Source of the DNA: Methanobacterium sp. PtaB.Bin024
Lineage (GTDB): Archaea > Methanobacteriota > Methanobacteria > Methanobacteriales > Methanobacteriaceae
DNA length: 64,000 nucleotides
Assembly: GCA_002067065.1 (NCBI GenBank)
Contig: MVPY01000025.1
Coordinates: forward strand, 63,501 to 127,500
Direction: 5' to 3'
Position numbers and translations under genes: made by a program. The notes under the pieces were generated by a model, which did not search any database, was not told the DNA's origin, and worked only from the letters and a program-made list of their open reading frames with translations. Numbering within the stretch: the first letter of the stretch is position 1; each line of letters opens with the position of its first letter. Shown here piece after piece: positions 21,936 to 35,405 of this stretch.

Positions 21936-21992
21936 GTGGAAAAAATTATTAGACTAAAGTGCTTGATCATAATTAAAGATTTGGTGAGATAA
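21936..21992 (+). other. possible 18-codon leader ORF before the TadC-like gene
   Basis: A GTG at 21936 follows AGGAAGGAT and opens an 18-codon frame. Its TAA (21990-21992) directly abuts the ATG of the TadC-like gene, and the GGTGAGA ribosome binding site of that gene is inside the small frame. This could couple translation. It may also be chance. Confidence 0.3.
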
Positions 21993-23108
21993 ATGGTCTT
22001 TGATGGCATTAGGAATATCTTCAACCGTATCGGTGACTTGACTGTTAATTCCAGCCAAAAAGTTGGCGGAGGAATTCAAAAAGTCGGTGAAGGAGTGCAA
22101 AAGCCGGTAAAAAAAATTCGAGATGTTGAAAGACCTAAAATCACAAGACCCACTGAAAAAAAAGAAGAAAAAACGGAATTAAGTTCATTTAAGGATATTC
22201 AATCTTCTTCTAAAGGTTCTTCTTCTCGTAAAGTCATTAAAAAGATGGGAATGGAAAAAGACGAGATAGAAATATTCCGTGATCTCATTGACCAGAAGTA
22301 TGATAGAACAGAAAAAGTAGAGGAAGATAAATCTGCAAAAGCTGCTGTTCGCAAAGCTTCCCTGGAGGAACTCTTAAAAGAAGAGGAAAAACAGGGATTG
22401 GAACCACGTCTCATCATGATCATGGGCGTAATCGGATTTGCAGTCCTTTTCACAGTCATAGTGTTATTGGGATTCGGTGTTGAAATTGGTCTGGTATTCG
22501 GTATTTTAATTCTTTTAATGACCATGTTCATTGTCTACCTACCAAAAATTCAGATGGGAAGTCGTTCAACAGAAGCTTCTAAAGAAATACCTTATGCTCT
22601 GCGACAGATGGCCACTGAACTAAGGGCAGGGTTAGGATTACACGATAGCATGCGTTCTGTAGCCATGTCTGGTTACGGTCCTTTATCTGAGGAATTCGCC
22701 AGAGCACTGGAAGAAATAAAATATGGAGAAACCACCGAAAAAGCCCTGGTTGATATGAGTCAAAGGATTAACTCTGAAGGTCTAACACGGGCCATATATC
22801 AGATCACCAGAACCCTCACCAGTGGAGGGGATCTAGCCAAAACCCTAAGTGTTATTGCTGATGACACTGCCTATGAAATGCGAATGAAAATCAAGGATTA
22901 TGCCCAGAAATTAAATTCATTCACCATGATTTACATGTTTATAGCCATATTGGGTCCAGTTATATTTATGGTGATGATAATGGCAGCAGCCACAGTTATG
23001 GGGTCAGTTATACCACCTATACTACTTTTAATAATGTATCTATTTTTATTCCCTGCTATCGTGGCTTTCATGGCATTCATGATAAAAAGGTTGGAACCCA
23101 AGGTTTAA
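21993..23108 (+). CDS. type II/IV secretion platform protein, TadC (GspF) family, with basic N-terminal tail
   Basis: 371 residues. The first 135 are a long polar, lysine-rich region containing KVGGGIQKVGEGVQKPVKK. Two membrane helices follow (about 138-185), then a GspF cytoplasmic domain (YALRQMATELRAGLGLHDSMR; ITRTLTSGGDLAKTL) and two C-terminal helices (about 305-365). It is the likely membrane partner of the upstream ATPase. GGTGAG precedes the ATG. It differs from the other platform protein at 11572-12504 by its long tail. Confidence 0.9.
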   Translation: MVFDGIRNIFNRIGDLTVNSSQKVGGGIQKVGEGVQKPVKKIRDVERPKITRPTEKKEEKTELSSFKDIQSSSKGSSSRKVIKKMGMEKDEIEIFRDLIDQKYDRTEKVEEDKSAKAAVRKASLEELLKEEEKQGLEPRLIMIMGVIGFAVLFTVIVLLGFGVEIGLVFGILILLMTMFIVYLPKIQMGSRSTEASKEIPYALRQMATELRAGLGLHDSMRSVAMSGYGPLSEEFARALEEIKYGETTEKALVDMSQRINSEGLTRAIYQITRTLTSGGDLAKTLSVIADDTAYEMRMKIKDYAQKLNSFTMIYMFIAILGPVIFMVMIMAAATVMGSVIPPILLLIMYLFLFPAIVAFMAFMIKRLEPKV

Positions 23109-23280
23109 ACTTATTTCATTTCCTTTTTTAAAGTTTGTATGTTTTAATGGCCATATTTGCCCTTATTTTGATTTTTAAATGTCTTATTATCAAATTAGAT
23201 ATACTCTCTTTTCTTTATCTTTTTTATGATAAATAGCTAGATTTTTATTAAATTTATCGGAAATTAGCGTTGATATGCAC

Positions 23281-23295
23281 AAAATATATATATCC
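23281..23295 (+). promoter_or_regulatory. TATA element of the cdh operon
   Basis: AAAATATATATATCC lies about 60 bp before the cdhA start; initiation would fall near 23312, giving a leader of roughly 40 nt. It is the best TATA-like site in this intergenic region. Position inferred from sequence only. Confidence 0.5.
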
Positions 23296-23350
23296 TATTT
23301 AGTCTAACAAAAAAATATCATTATAAATCATTAATAATTCGGTGATAGTT

Positions 23351-25708
23351 GTGGCACCAAAACCAAAGTCGGAACCAAAGAAGTTTAAAGACGAGTTCTG
23401 GAAAACAAAGGATATAAAAATTTCCATTAGAGATATAGTTGAAAAAGATGGAGAAAGAGAAGTTTCTGAGGAAGAAACTCCCATCGGACCCACTCCCAAA
23501 CCTCATGTCACGGATCTAAGATCATGGGATATGAAACTACTGAGTAGGTATGAACCATTTTATGCACCTTTCTGTGATATGTGCTGTCTATGCACATTCG
23601 GAAAATGTGACCTCTTAAACAAGAAAGGAGCATGTGGGATAAATTCTGAAGCACAACAAGCCCGTATAGTGCTTTTAGCATGTAATATTGGTACTGCGGC
23701 ACATGCTGGTCATGCCCGCCACTTGGTTCACCACCTCATTGATGAGTTGGGTGAAGACTATCCTCTTGATCTGGGACTGAACATAGATATTGAAGCTCCC
23801 ATTACCAGAACTATAATTGGTAAAAAACCAGAAAATCTTGCTGATTTAGCAGAAACTCTAAATTATGTGGAGGAACAGTTATCTCATCTTTTATCTGCAT
23901 GTCATACGGGGCAAGAGGGAAGTAGTTTAGATTTTGAATCTAAAGCCCTTCATTCGGGTGTTATGGATGACTTAGCTCGGGAAGTGGGGGATTTAGCTCA
24001 GATCGTAACTTTAAACATGCCTAAAGGAGATGGAGATGCTCCGTTAGTGGAGATGGGTGTAGGTACCATTGACTCTACCAAACCAGTAGTGCTATGTATA
24101 GGGCACAACGTTCTCCCAGGATCCAACGTCATGGACTACCTCGATGAAACAGGGCAGGAAGAGGATTTCGAGGTGTGTGGTATTTGTTGCGCGGCAATAG
24201 ATATCTCCAGATACAATGACCGGGCTAAAGTAGTCGGACCCCTCTCCAGACAGCTTAAATTCATCCGCAGTGGGGTGGCAGATGTAATTATAGTGGATGA
24301 GCAATGTGTCAGAACGGATGTCCTGGAAGAAGCCCAGAATAAAAACACAGCAGTGATTGCCACCACTGATAAGATGTGTCTGGGACTACCTGATATGACT
24401 GATGAAGATCCCGATGTAATTGTTTCAAAACTTTTAAACAAGGAGATTGAAGGAGCTTTAATACTGGATCCTGAAAAAGTTGGAGAAGTATCAGTTAAAG
24501 TTGCTAAAATCCTATCTCCAGAACGAGAAAAACTCAAATTATTACCTGAACTGGATGAAGTACAGAAGATGGCTGCTGAATGCACAGAATGTGGATGGTG
24601 TACCAGGGTCTGTCCCAACAGCAAGCCAATGATGGAGGCAGTGATAGCAGCAAGAGATGGTGATTTTTCCGGATTTGAAAAACTTTACCTCAACGATGTT
24701 TGCTACTCCTGTGGAAGGTGTGAACAGGAATGTGAAAGAGAACTTCCTCTTATGTCAATGTTAGCTAAAGTAGGAGAAAAATTAGCCAAAACCGAGAAAT
24801 TCAACATTCGCGCAGGTCGAGGCCCTGTTCAGGATGTGGAAATCCGACGTGTAGGCGCTCCACTTGTTTTAGGTGACATTCCGGGTGTAATTGCCATTGT
24901 TGGTTGTTCAAATTATCCTGATGGTGGAAAAGAAGTTGCAGAGATGGCCAAAGAATTCTTAGAACGTAACTACATTGTGGTGGCTACAGGATGTGGTGCC
25001 ATGTCCATTGGGGAATACTTGGATGAAGAAGGAAAAACCCTTTATGAACAGTACACTGGAGATTTTGATGCTCGAGGTTTAGTCAACATAGGATCATGTG
25101 TTTCCAACGCCCATATATCAGGAGCATGCATAAAAATTGCTAATATATTCGCCAAAAAACCATTGGAAGGCAACTTTGAGGAAATCGCAGACTATATCCT
25201 CAACCGAGTAGGTGCATGTGGCATAGCATGGGGAGCATACTCTCAGAAAGCAGCTGCAATTGCCACTGGGGTAAACCGATGGGGAATACCAGTTGTAGTG
25301 GGTCCACACGGATCCAAATATCGCCGATTATACTTGGGAAGAACTGATAAGAAGGAAAACTGGAAAATTAAAGATTTGAGGACAGGTAAAATAATGGATG
25401 GTGAACCAGCACCTGAACACCTGATATACGCTGCGGAAAATATGGAAGAAGCCATTGTAATGACAGCTAAACTGTGCATCAGACCAACCGATACTGGTAA
25501 AGGACGTCAAATTAAATTGAATCATTATATAGACCTTTATAAGAGGTATTATGGTAGATTACCTCCAGATATTCATCTATTTGTACGTAACGAGAAGGAT
25601 ATTCCCATAACCTACAAAAAGGATGTAAAGGAAATACTTGAGGAAGTAGGATGGGAACCTCGTGAAATTCCTCAGGAACCCTCATTGATGGGAATGGATG
25701 GTGATTAA
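23351..25708 (+). CDS. cdhA: acetyl-CoA decarbonylase/synthase alpha subunit (CO dehydrogenase)
   Basis: The Ni-Fe CO dehydrogenase component, reducing CO2 to CO for acetyl-CoA synthesis. The 785-residue protein has the N-terminal CDMCCLCTFGKCDL B/D-cluster region (about 75), C-cluster segments such as VCGICCAA, and a ferredoxin-like insert with CTECGWCTRVCPNS and CYSCGRCEQECERELP (about 415-470) that typifies the archaeal alpha subunit. The start is GTG at 23351 because GGTGAT lies 4 nt upstream; the GTG at 23342 overlaps that site. First gene of the cdh operon. Confidence 0.96.
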   Translation: MAPKPKSEPKKFKDEFWKTKDIKISIRDIVEKDGEREVSEEETPIGPTPKPHVTDLRSWDMKLLSRYEPFYAPFCDMCCLCTFGKCDLLNKKGACGINSEAQQARIVLLACNIGTAAHAGHARHLVHHLIDELGEDYPLDLGLNIDIEAPITRTIIGKKPENLADLAETLNYVEEQLSHLLSACHTGQEGSSLDFESKALHSGVMDDLAREVGDLAQIVTLNMPKGDGDAPLVEMGVGTIDSTKPVVLCIGHNVLPGSNVMDYLDETGQEEDFEVCGICCAAIDISRYNDRAKVVGPLSRQLKFIRSGVADVIIVDEQCVRTDVLEEAQNKNTAVIATTDKMCLGLPDMTDEDPDVIVSKLLNKEIEGALILDPEKVGEVSVKVAKILSPEREKLKLLPELDEVQKMAAECTECGWCTRVCPNSKPMMEAVIAARDGDFSGFEKLYLNDVCYSCGRCEQECERELPLMSMLAKVGEKLAKTEKFNIRAGRGPVQDVEIRRVGAPLVLGDIPGVIAIVGCSNYPDGGKEVAEMAKEFLERNYIVVATGCGAMSIGEYLDEEGKTLYEQYTGDFDARGLVNIGSCVSNAHISGACIKIANIFAKKPLEGNFEEIADYILNRVGACGIAWGAYSQKAAAIATGVNRWGIPVVVGPHGSKYRRLYLGRTDKKENWKIKDLRTGKIMDGEPAPEHLIYAAENMEEAIVMTAKLCIRPTDTGKGRQIKLNHYIDLYKRYYGRLPPDIHLFVRNEKDIPITYKKDVKEILEEVGWEPREIPQEPSLMGMDGD

Positions 25709-26227
25709 ATGGCTAATGAAAGAGTAATACCCTGGCAACCCACAGTGATTGCCGGCCCAAAACAGGCATTGTTGGTAACTCCAGAAACAGCTGAACTGAT
25801 GATCAAAAAGGCTAAAAGACCTCTTTTTATTTTAGGGCCGCTGGTAAAGGAGGATCCCCTCCGGACCTATGCTACTAAAATTGCAGAAAAATGGAACCTA
25901 CCAGTGGTTACTACAGCAGATGCATACAAGCCATTTTATGAAAAAGGACTTAACCCAACGGCATATGGGGTTGTAGAGATTGTTAACCTCTTAAAGGATC
26001 CTGAATGGCAGGGGGTGGATGGTAAAGGACAGCATGACCTGGTTATCTTCCTGGGATGCATATACTACATCGGTTCACAAGGCCTTTCTAGCCTAAAACA
26101 TTATGCACCTCACCTAAAGACACTCACTATCTGTAAATTCTTCCATTCCAATGCAGATGCATCTTTCCCCAACCTGAAAGATGAAGAATGGTTTAAATAT
26201 CTTGAAAAAATGGGGGAAGTAGGTTAA
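25709..26227 (+). CDS. cdhB: acetyl-CoA decarbonylase/synthase epsilon subunit
   Basis: A 172-residue partner of CdhA, found only in archaeal complexes; it has a DHS-like nucleotide-binding fold and may bind FAD or nucleotide. The sequence shows RPLFILGPLVKEDPL, LPVVTTADAYKPF and HDLVIFLGCIYYIGSQ segments typical of the family. Its ATG follows the cdhA stop without a gap, and GGTGATTAA at the end of cdhA serves as ribosome binding site, so translation is coupled. Very likely correct. Confidence 0.95.
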   Translation: MANERVIPWQPTVIAGPKQALLVTPETAELMIKKAKRPLFILGPLVKEDPLRTYATKIAEKWNLPVVTTADAYKPFYEKGLNPTAYGVVEIVNLLKDPEWQGVDGKGQHDLVIFLGCIYYIGSQGLSSLKHYAPHLKTLTICKFFHSNADASFPNLKDEEWFKYLEKMGEVG

Positions 26228-26307
26228 ATAGGATTATGAATTTTTTTCAATTGATAATGCGAGTGGAGTAATGATTAAGACCGAATGAAAAAATGCGCTT
26301 ATAAAGA

Positions 26308-27731
<1,424 letters not shown>

Positions 27732-27829
27732 CAAAAACCCTTTATAACATTGATAGAACGTAAAAATTGTAAATTGGAGAATATATTAAATAAAATGAAG
27801 CCTATCATGGATTCAAGCGGAGTAATAGC

Positions 27830-28582
<753 letters not shown>

Positions 28583-28589
28583 GGAAGGA

Positions 28590-29762
<1,173 letters not shown>

Positions 29763-29775
29763 GGAGGTTATGAGT

Positions 29776-31167
29776 ATGCAAGTCACTGCAATGGATATTT
29801 ACAGACTGCTTCCCCAGACTAACTGTGAAGATTGTGATGAACCCGCCTGTGGAGAGGCCTCCTGTATGGCTTTCGCCACCAAACTCTCAGAAAAAGAAGC
29901 CCAACTTGAACTATGTACAGAACTATCTTCTGAATCGTTTGCCAAGTTGGAATCCCTTTTAGCACCAGCTGTACGGGAGATAACCATAGGGACTGGTGAT
30001 AAAACCATCACCATAGGTGGAGATGAAGTATTATATCGTTATGAATTAACCTACTACAACCCCACAGCCTTGGTTATTGATATTGCCGATAATTTAAGCG
30101 ATGCAGAATTCACAGAAAGAGTTAAAACCATTGAAGAAGCCGAATTTGAGAGAATCGGTGAAATGCTCACTTTAAATGCCATAGCTCTCAGGAACGCCTC
30201 ATCAAATCCAGCAAAATTCGCTGAAGCAGCATCAAAACTTAAAACTTCCAAATTACCTTTAATTCTCTGTTCATTTGACCCAGTAGCCATGAAAGCAGCC
30301 CTCGAAAAAGTGGGAGATGAACGGCCCCTAATCTATGCTGTTAACGAGGCTAACATGGAAGAAATGGCATCTTTAGCCTTAGAATATAATTGTCCATTGA
30401 CTATATTCGCTCCCAATGATCTGGAAAAGATGAAACAGATCAGTCGAGCCTTGAGGGAGAAAGGAATACAGGATATTGTCTTAGACCCTGGAACCTTTAT
30501 AGAAGAAGGAATTGGAGACAGTCTTGATAACTTTGTAATGATCCGTAGACTGGCAGTAGAAGAACGAGATGATGATTTCCGCTTCCCATTACTGGGTATT
30601 CCTGCACTCACCTGGTTATACGAAAAAGACGAGATACAAGGGGGAATAAAGGAGGCTACCATCGCAGCCACCCTTATGAACAAATATGCAGATGTCCTGA
30701 TATTCCACGGAACCGAAATATGGGAATTAATACCTGTACTTACCTTAAGACAGGGCATATACACTGACCCCAGAAAGCCACAGGCTGTGGATCCTGGACT
30801 CTATGAGTTTGGTGAATTGAGCAAGGATTCGCCTGTCTTGATGACCACTAACTTCGCTCTCACATTCTACACTGTGGAAGGAGATATAAAGGGCAAAGCT
30901 AATGCATATCTTCTGGTACTGGACACTGAAGGTCGAGCAGTGGATGTGTCACTGGCTGGAGGTCAGTTAAATGCTGAAGCCGTTGCAGATCTGATTAAGG
31001 AAACTGGAATTGAAGATAAGGTAGATACCCGTACTCTGATCATACCGGGATTATCCGCCCCAGTGAGTGGAGAAATTGAGGATGAAAGCGGATGGGAAGT
31101 TCTGGTTGGTCCACGAGACTCATCAGGTGTACCAGGTTTCCTTGATGAACTTAAGGGAAAATCTTAA
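29776..31167 (+). CDS. cdhE: acetyl-CoA decarbonylase/synthase gamma subunit (corrinoid/Fe-S protein)
   Basis: CdhE is the large subunit of the corrinoid iron-sulfur protein. The 463-residue protein has the N-terminal 4Fe-4S motif TNCEDCDEPACGEASC (about 14-29), a central TIM barrel and a C-terminal corrinoid-binding Rossmann-like domain (LIIPGLSAPVSGEIEDESGW). AAGGAGG precedes two close ATGs at 29770 and 29776; the latter has better 8-nt spacing. A frame start at 29722 inside cdhD is spurious. The stop codon lies in a 10-bp tandem repeat. Confidence 0.95.
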   Translation: MQVTAMDIYRLLPQTNCEDCDEPACGEASCMAFATKLSEKEAQLELCTELSSESFAKLESLLAPAVREITIGTGDKTITIGGDEVLYRYELTYYNPTALVIDIADNLSDAEFTERVKTIEEAEFERIGEMLTLNAIALRNASSNPAKFAEAASKLKTSKLPLILCSFDPVAMKAALEKVGDERPLIYAVNEANMEEMASLALEYNCPLTIFAPNDLEKMKQISRALREKGIQDIVLDPGTFIEEGIGDSLDNFVMIRRLAVEERDDDFRFPLLGIPALTWLYEKDEIQGGIKEATIAATLMNKYADVLIFHGTEIWELIPVLTLRQGIYTDPRKPQAVDPGLYEFGELSKDSPVLMTTNFALTFYTVEGDIKGKANAYLLVLDTEGRAVDVSLAGGQLNAEAVADLIKETGIEDKVDTRTLIIPGLSAPVSGEIEDESGWEVLVGPRDSSGVPGFLDELKGKS

Positions 31168-31180
31168 GAAATCTTAAGAA
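31161..31180. repeat. 10-bp perfect tandem repeat across the cdhE stop
   Basis: ATCTTAAGAA occurs twice in a row. The first copy contains the cdhE stop codon. Confidence 0.7.
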
Positions 31181-31222
31181 ATTCACTGGCTACAAAAAAA
31201 TTAAATGGAAAAGTGATAAAAA

Positions 31223-31693
31223 ATGAAGACTCTGATGGTAGTTGACCCCCGTCGCTGCAGTGAATGCGAAGACTGTATCAATGCCTGTAAAAAAGTTCAT
31301 GGTGTGGCTAGGACCAAGAAAACCAGCACAGTACCCATATTCTGCTTGCAATGCCATCCAGATAAAGCACCATGTGCCAGGATATGTCCCACAGGAGCTA
31401 TACGAGAAGAAGATGGTACCTTAATGGTAGATGAGGATGTCTGCATATTATGTCGTCTGTGCATGATCGCCTGTCCTGTGGGGATGTTGGTTATTGATGA
31501 TGAGAAAAAGGCAGTACAGAAATGTACACTATGTCTTGACGCAGAAGACCAGATACTCCCAGCATGTGTAGAAGCCTGTAAGGATAATGTCCTTAAGATC
31601 TTCTCTGTAGAAGATCTGGAAGAGCTGAAAAAAGATCTTTCCTACACCGAAGTTCTTAACGAAGCAATGAAAGCATATCAGGAAAAACTTTAA
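31223..31693 (+). CDS. 4Fe-4S ferredoxin-type electron carrier (CooF/HycB-like)
   Basis: A 156-residue protein with four iron-sulfur cluster motifs of the DMSO-reductase-B/CooF type: CSECEDCINACKKVH, CLQCHPDKAPCARICP, CILCRLCMIACP and CTLCLDAEDQILPACVEAC. Such proteins carry electrons to or from CO dehydrogenase and other oxidoreductases. It follows cdhE by 55 nt in the same direction, so it probably supplies reductant to the CDH complex. That role is inferred from position; the family assignment is firm. Confidence 0.9.
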   Translation: MKTLMVVDPRRCSECEDCINACKKVHGVARTKKTSTVPIFCLQCHPDKAPCARICPTGAIREEDGTLMVDEDVCILCRLCMIACPVGMLVIDDEKKAVQKCTLCLDAEDQILPACVEACKDNVLKIFSVEDLEELKKDLSYTEVLNEAMKAYQEKL

Positions 31694-31836
31694 AAGAAAT
31701 TATTTAATACATAATAAAATCTGAAAGATAATGGTTAGTGTTGGCCTTTATCTTCGAACTCTTTTTTTAACTTGTATTCTGTTAATTTAAATTATTAATT
31801 CATCTTATGAGTAATAACATATTCTCCTATGTTGAA

Positions 31837-33189
31837 TTAGCCGTAAATATAGAAACTATCCACCATGATTTTTATATCTTCACCTGCTTCATCAAAGGCA
31901 GTAGGATCCCCTACAAACCACATGTAATACAATAAATCCATTTTCTTAAAGGACACTATTAGGATGCTGGTAGGTGTGACCTCGTGGTTCTCACCATATA
32001 TTTCATAAACTTCCATCCCATATTTTTCAAAATCGCGTTCATCAATCACTTCACTACCCTGGACTTTGAACACATCTTTCAGCATCTCTGCAAATTCATG
32101 GGATGATACTTCAGCCACGTTGGTATTACGGTTAAGTGACAGTGTTATGGAATTGTTTGCATACAATCCTCTAACCACCTTCTTAGCATCAGAAGTGCTG
32201 ATGATCTCCCACTGATCTGAATAATCAAAGGACACTTCACCATTGTCAAAATTCAATATACGAGTTTTTTTAGGAGGTTCAAGGATTTTTTGGATAGATA
32301 TATTGGCTTTTTCTCTAACATATTTATATTCATCTTTTTGAGCTTCTCGAAGTGCTTTTAGCGCCCTTTCATCTCCAATTCTGCCCAGGGCTTCGGCAGC
32401 TCTTCCTCTCACATGGCGATTATTATCTCTATGTTTCCCTAAAAGCACGGATATCAGTGCATTAAGGGCTTTTTCACCACCTATTTTCCCTATGACTTCT
32501 GCTGATTTGGCTCTGACTCGCCAGTTCTTATTTCGCAGCGCTTCTATCAAGGGTGCAATTGCACTTTCACCCAGCTTTGCCAAAGCCAGCATGGCTTTCC
32601 AGCGCACATCAGCATCTTCATCTTCCATGGCATCTAAGAGGAGGGGAATGGCTCTTTCATCTTTCATTTTTCCCAGTGATACCGCTGCATATTTACGTAC
32701 TTGCCAATCACTATCTTCGAGGGCTTTTATGAGATATGGGACTGCACGATGGTCACCAATCATTCCTAAAGCATTGGCAGCAGTTTTCCTCACGTCCCAT
32801 TCTTGGTCTTCCAGAGCAGTGATCAATGCATCCACTGCTTCAGGATTGCCTATTTCTCCCAGTGCCCATGCCGATTTTAACCGTACTTCATCATCAGGAT
32901 CTTCTTCCATGGATTCAATCAGGTATGGCACTGCTCTTACATCTCCAATCCTGCCTAAAGCTTCTGCAGAATTTTCTCTAACTGAATTTAAAATTATGTA
33001 ATCAGAATGCCAGCTTTTATATCGTAGAGAATCAATCAGTGCATCCACAGCCCTTCCATCTCCTACTTTTTTCAGGGCTCTAGCAGCCTCCTTTCTGGTT
33101 AGATAGTCTCTATCCTTAAGGGCTCTTATAAGTCCATCCACATCTTGTTCTTCTTCAAGATATTCTATATCGGGATCACTTGAATCCAT
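31837..33189 (-). CDS. HEAT-repeat (PBS lyase-like) protein with C-terminal domain
   Basis: A 450-residue protein. Residues 15-300 are about nine tandem HEAT units of 31-37 residues, each with a pattern like DxRAVPYLIKALED...VRKxAAxALGxIG. Residues 305-450 form a separate alpha/beta domain (FDYSDQWEIIST opening) resembling the PsbP-like folds found in methanogen surface or lipid-linked proteins. No signal peptide. HEAT repeats serve protein contacts; the partner is unknown. AGGAG precedes the ATG. Single-gene unit. Confidence 0.9.
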   Translation of the reverse strand: MDSSDPDIEYLEEEQDVDGLIRALKDRDYLTRKEAARALKKVGDGRAVDALIDSLRYKSWHSDYIILNSVRENSAEALGRIGDVRAVPYLIESMEEDPDDEVRLKSAWALGEIGNPEAVDALITALEDQEWDVRKTAANALGMIGDHRAVPYLIKALEDSDWQVRKYAAVSLGKMKDERAIPLLLDAMEDEDADVRWKAMLALAKLGESAIAPLIEALRNKNWRVRAKSAEVIGKIGGEKALNALISVLLGKHRDNNRHVRGRAAEALGRIGDERALKALREAQKDEYKYVREKANISIQKILEPPKKTRILNFDNGEVSFDYSDQWEIISTSDAKKVVRGLYANNSITLSLNRNTNVAEVSSHEFAEMLKDVFKVQGSEVIDERDFEKYGMEVYEIYGENHEVTPTSILIVSFKKMDLLYYMWFVGDPTAFDEAGEDIKIMVDSFYIYG

Positions 33190-33303
33190 AAATATGCTCC
33201 TGGAAATTAAGAATTACCCAATAAAATTATTATAATAATATTTTGTGTGCATTGAGTTTATAAGTTTATAATTAATATTCAATGAGTATGGCATATCCAA
33301 AGA

Positions 33304-34452
33304 TTAGAGTAAGTCCTTTAGGAGTTTTAAAAATTGGGGGTATTCTTTTACAAAGCCCAACATGGACATCTTGGAGATAGATTTTAAGTCCTGCTCTTTA
33401 AGAAATTTAGCCAGTATATTAATCTCGTCATCAGTTAATTTGTCCAGTATCTTACGATATTTCAATGAATCTTTAAGATCTTTCCCTATTTCATTTTTCC
33501 AGCGTTTTTCATATTTTTTCAAGAAATTTGACGTGGTTTTTTCCTTTTTAATTCCTTCGGCTGCTATTTCTCCAGCTACACGCCCACAATGGGCTGTAAT
33601 GTGAATTCCCCCTCCAGTGAATGGTTCTACTTGCCCTGCAGCATCTCCCACCACCATGAGGCCGTCAGTGTATGTTTTTTCAACAGGTCCCCTTATTGGA
33701 ACTCCACCTATGTTAAGTTCGACTGGGGTGGCATCCATGTTGGATATGAATTTTTTAAGGAAATGATATGCATTTTCAGTGTTACTCCTCACTCCCACCC
33801 CTACATTGGCCACATTATCTCCCTTGGGGAATATCCATGCATATCCTTTGGGGGCTATCTTCTCGCCAAAATGAAATTTTAAATAATCCGGATCGGTCTT
33901 TAAACCCACCATCTCATACTGTGCACATGAACACAAACTTTTGGTGGTCTGGCTGGTGTTAAGCCCTGCCATCTGAGCCACTCTGGATTCAATGCCATCG
34001 GCAGCAATAACAATATCAGCTTCAATTTCCATGGTGCGACCCATATGTTTGGCAACCACTCCACAGACTTTTCCTTCTTTGCGTATGAGGCCTTTGACCA
34101 TGGTTTTCACCATTATGTCTGCCCCAGATTTTGCAGCTTCTATTGCCAGGTGCTTGTCAAATAATTTTCTTTCTAAAATAAATCCCTCTGCATACCCTCC
34201 TTCCAGATGACCATGGGTACCATCAGGGGCGTATACATCGGCTCCTTTAATTTCAGAACAAACGTACTTAGAAGAGGGTTCCATTTCAAGGGTTTTGAAA
34301 GTACGGGAACTGGTGGCCTCTGCACACTGAACCGGAGTCCCTATCTCCTGATTTTTTTCCAACATCAACACATCTGCACCATTTTTAGATGCAAATATTG
34401 ATGCAGTGGACCCTCCAATACGGCCCCCTACAACCACAATATCATATTTCAT
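33304..34452 (-). CDS. geranylgeranyl reductase family flavoprotein (digeranylgeranylglycerophospholipid reductase-like)
   Basis: A 382-residue FAD enzyme that saturates isoprenoid chains of archaeal membrane lipids. The FAD-binding segment is VVVGGRIGGSTAS at the N-terminus, a variant of GxGxxG with Arg at the second Gly position. The family motif GTPVQCAEA is near 37-46, and GDAAGQVEPFTGGGIHIT near 270-288. Its start overlaps by 4 nt the stop of the upstream small ferredoxin gene, which likely donates its electrons. Confident on family; the exact lipid substrate is inferred. Confidence 0.92.
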   Translation of the reverse strand: MKYDIVVVGGRIGGSTASIFASKNGADVLMLEKNQEIGTPVQCAEATSSRTFKTLEMEPSSKYVCSEIKGADVYAPDGTHGHLEGGYAEGFILERKLFDKHLAIEAAKSGADIMVKTMVKGLIRKEGKVCGVVAKHMGRTMEIEADIVIAADGIESRVAQMAGLNTSQTTKSLCSCAQYEMVGLKTDPDYLKFHFGEKIAPKGYAWIFPKGDNVANVGVGVRSNTENAYHFLKKFISNMDATPVELNIGGVPIRGPVEKTYTDGLMVVGDAAGQVEPFTGGGIHITAHCGRVAGEIAAEGIKKEKTTSNFLKKYEKRWKNEIGKDLKDSLKYRKILDKLTDDEINILAKFLKEQDLKSISKMSMLGFVKEYPQFLKLLKDLL

Positions 34453-34619
34453 TTTTCCCCTCTTTTAATTGCCCCTAAAGGACATACTACCATGCAAAAA
34501 GCACATTCTTCACATCCTTCATGTGCAATGATTTCCATTTCAGATAGTTCCAGAATATTATGGGGACACACTGATACACATGCACCGCAATATCCGCATT
34601 CTTCTGTAGAAATTATCAT
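34449..34619 (-). CDS. 2x[4Fe-4S] ferredoxin
   Basis: A 56-residue ferredoxin with two cluster motifs, CGYCGACVSVCP and CEECAFCMVVCP. The ATG at 34619 has GGTG 7 nt upstream; an upstream frame to 34637 has no such site. It overlaps the geranylgeranyl reductase start by 4 nt, so the two are translationally coupled. It very likely delivers low-potential electrons to that reductase, because these flavoenzymes need a reduced ferredoxin in methanogens. Confidence 0.93.
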   Translation of the reverse strand: MIISTEECGYCGACVSVCPHNILELSEMEIIAHEGCEECAFCMVVCPLGAIKRGEK

Positions 34620-34795
34620 TTTAACACCTAATTCCACTTAAGCACCTGATTAAACATTTTTTACATATATGTAGTATAATCTGAGTTATATTTATAAAAT
34701 TTCTTTCTTTTATTGTGAATAATTTTTTTTTATTGTGAATGAACTATGGTTTTAGCATTCTTATTCACCCTGTATTTTATCAGTGTGAACCGTTA

Positions 34796-34808
34796 ACTTA
34801 ATATATGA
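34796..34808 (+). promoter_or_regulatory. TATA element of tRNA-Leu
   Basis: CTTAATATATGAA is centred about 27 bp before the tRNA-Leu 5' end, the expected archaeal distance. Confidence 0.55.
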
Positions 34809-34828
34809 AGTTCGCCCACTTGGGTGTA

Positions 34829-34914
<86 letters not shown>

Positions 34915-34954
34915 CTGTTAAAATTTTAAATATTATTTGAACTGCAAATGAAGC

Positions 34955-35405
<451 letters not shown>

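Noticed and set aside
24136..24624. 162-codon minus-strand frame within cdhA
   Set aside because: Serine-rich shadow frame antisense to a strongly conserved gene.
31837..33189. Regular periodic signal that could suggest a DNA repeat array
   Set aside because: The period comes from protein HEAT repeats of 31-37 codons; it is not a CRISPR or satellite.
34711..34740. Repeated TATTGTGAAT before tRNA-Leu
   Set aside because: A 10-mer repeated once in an AT-rich spacer; not enough to claim a site.
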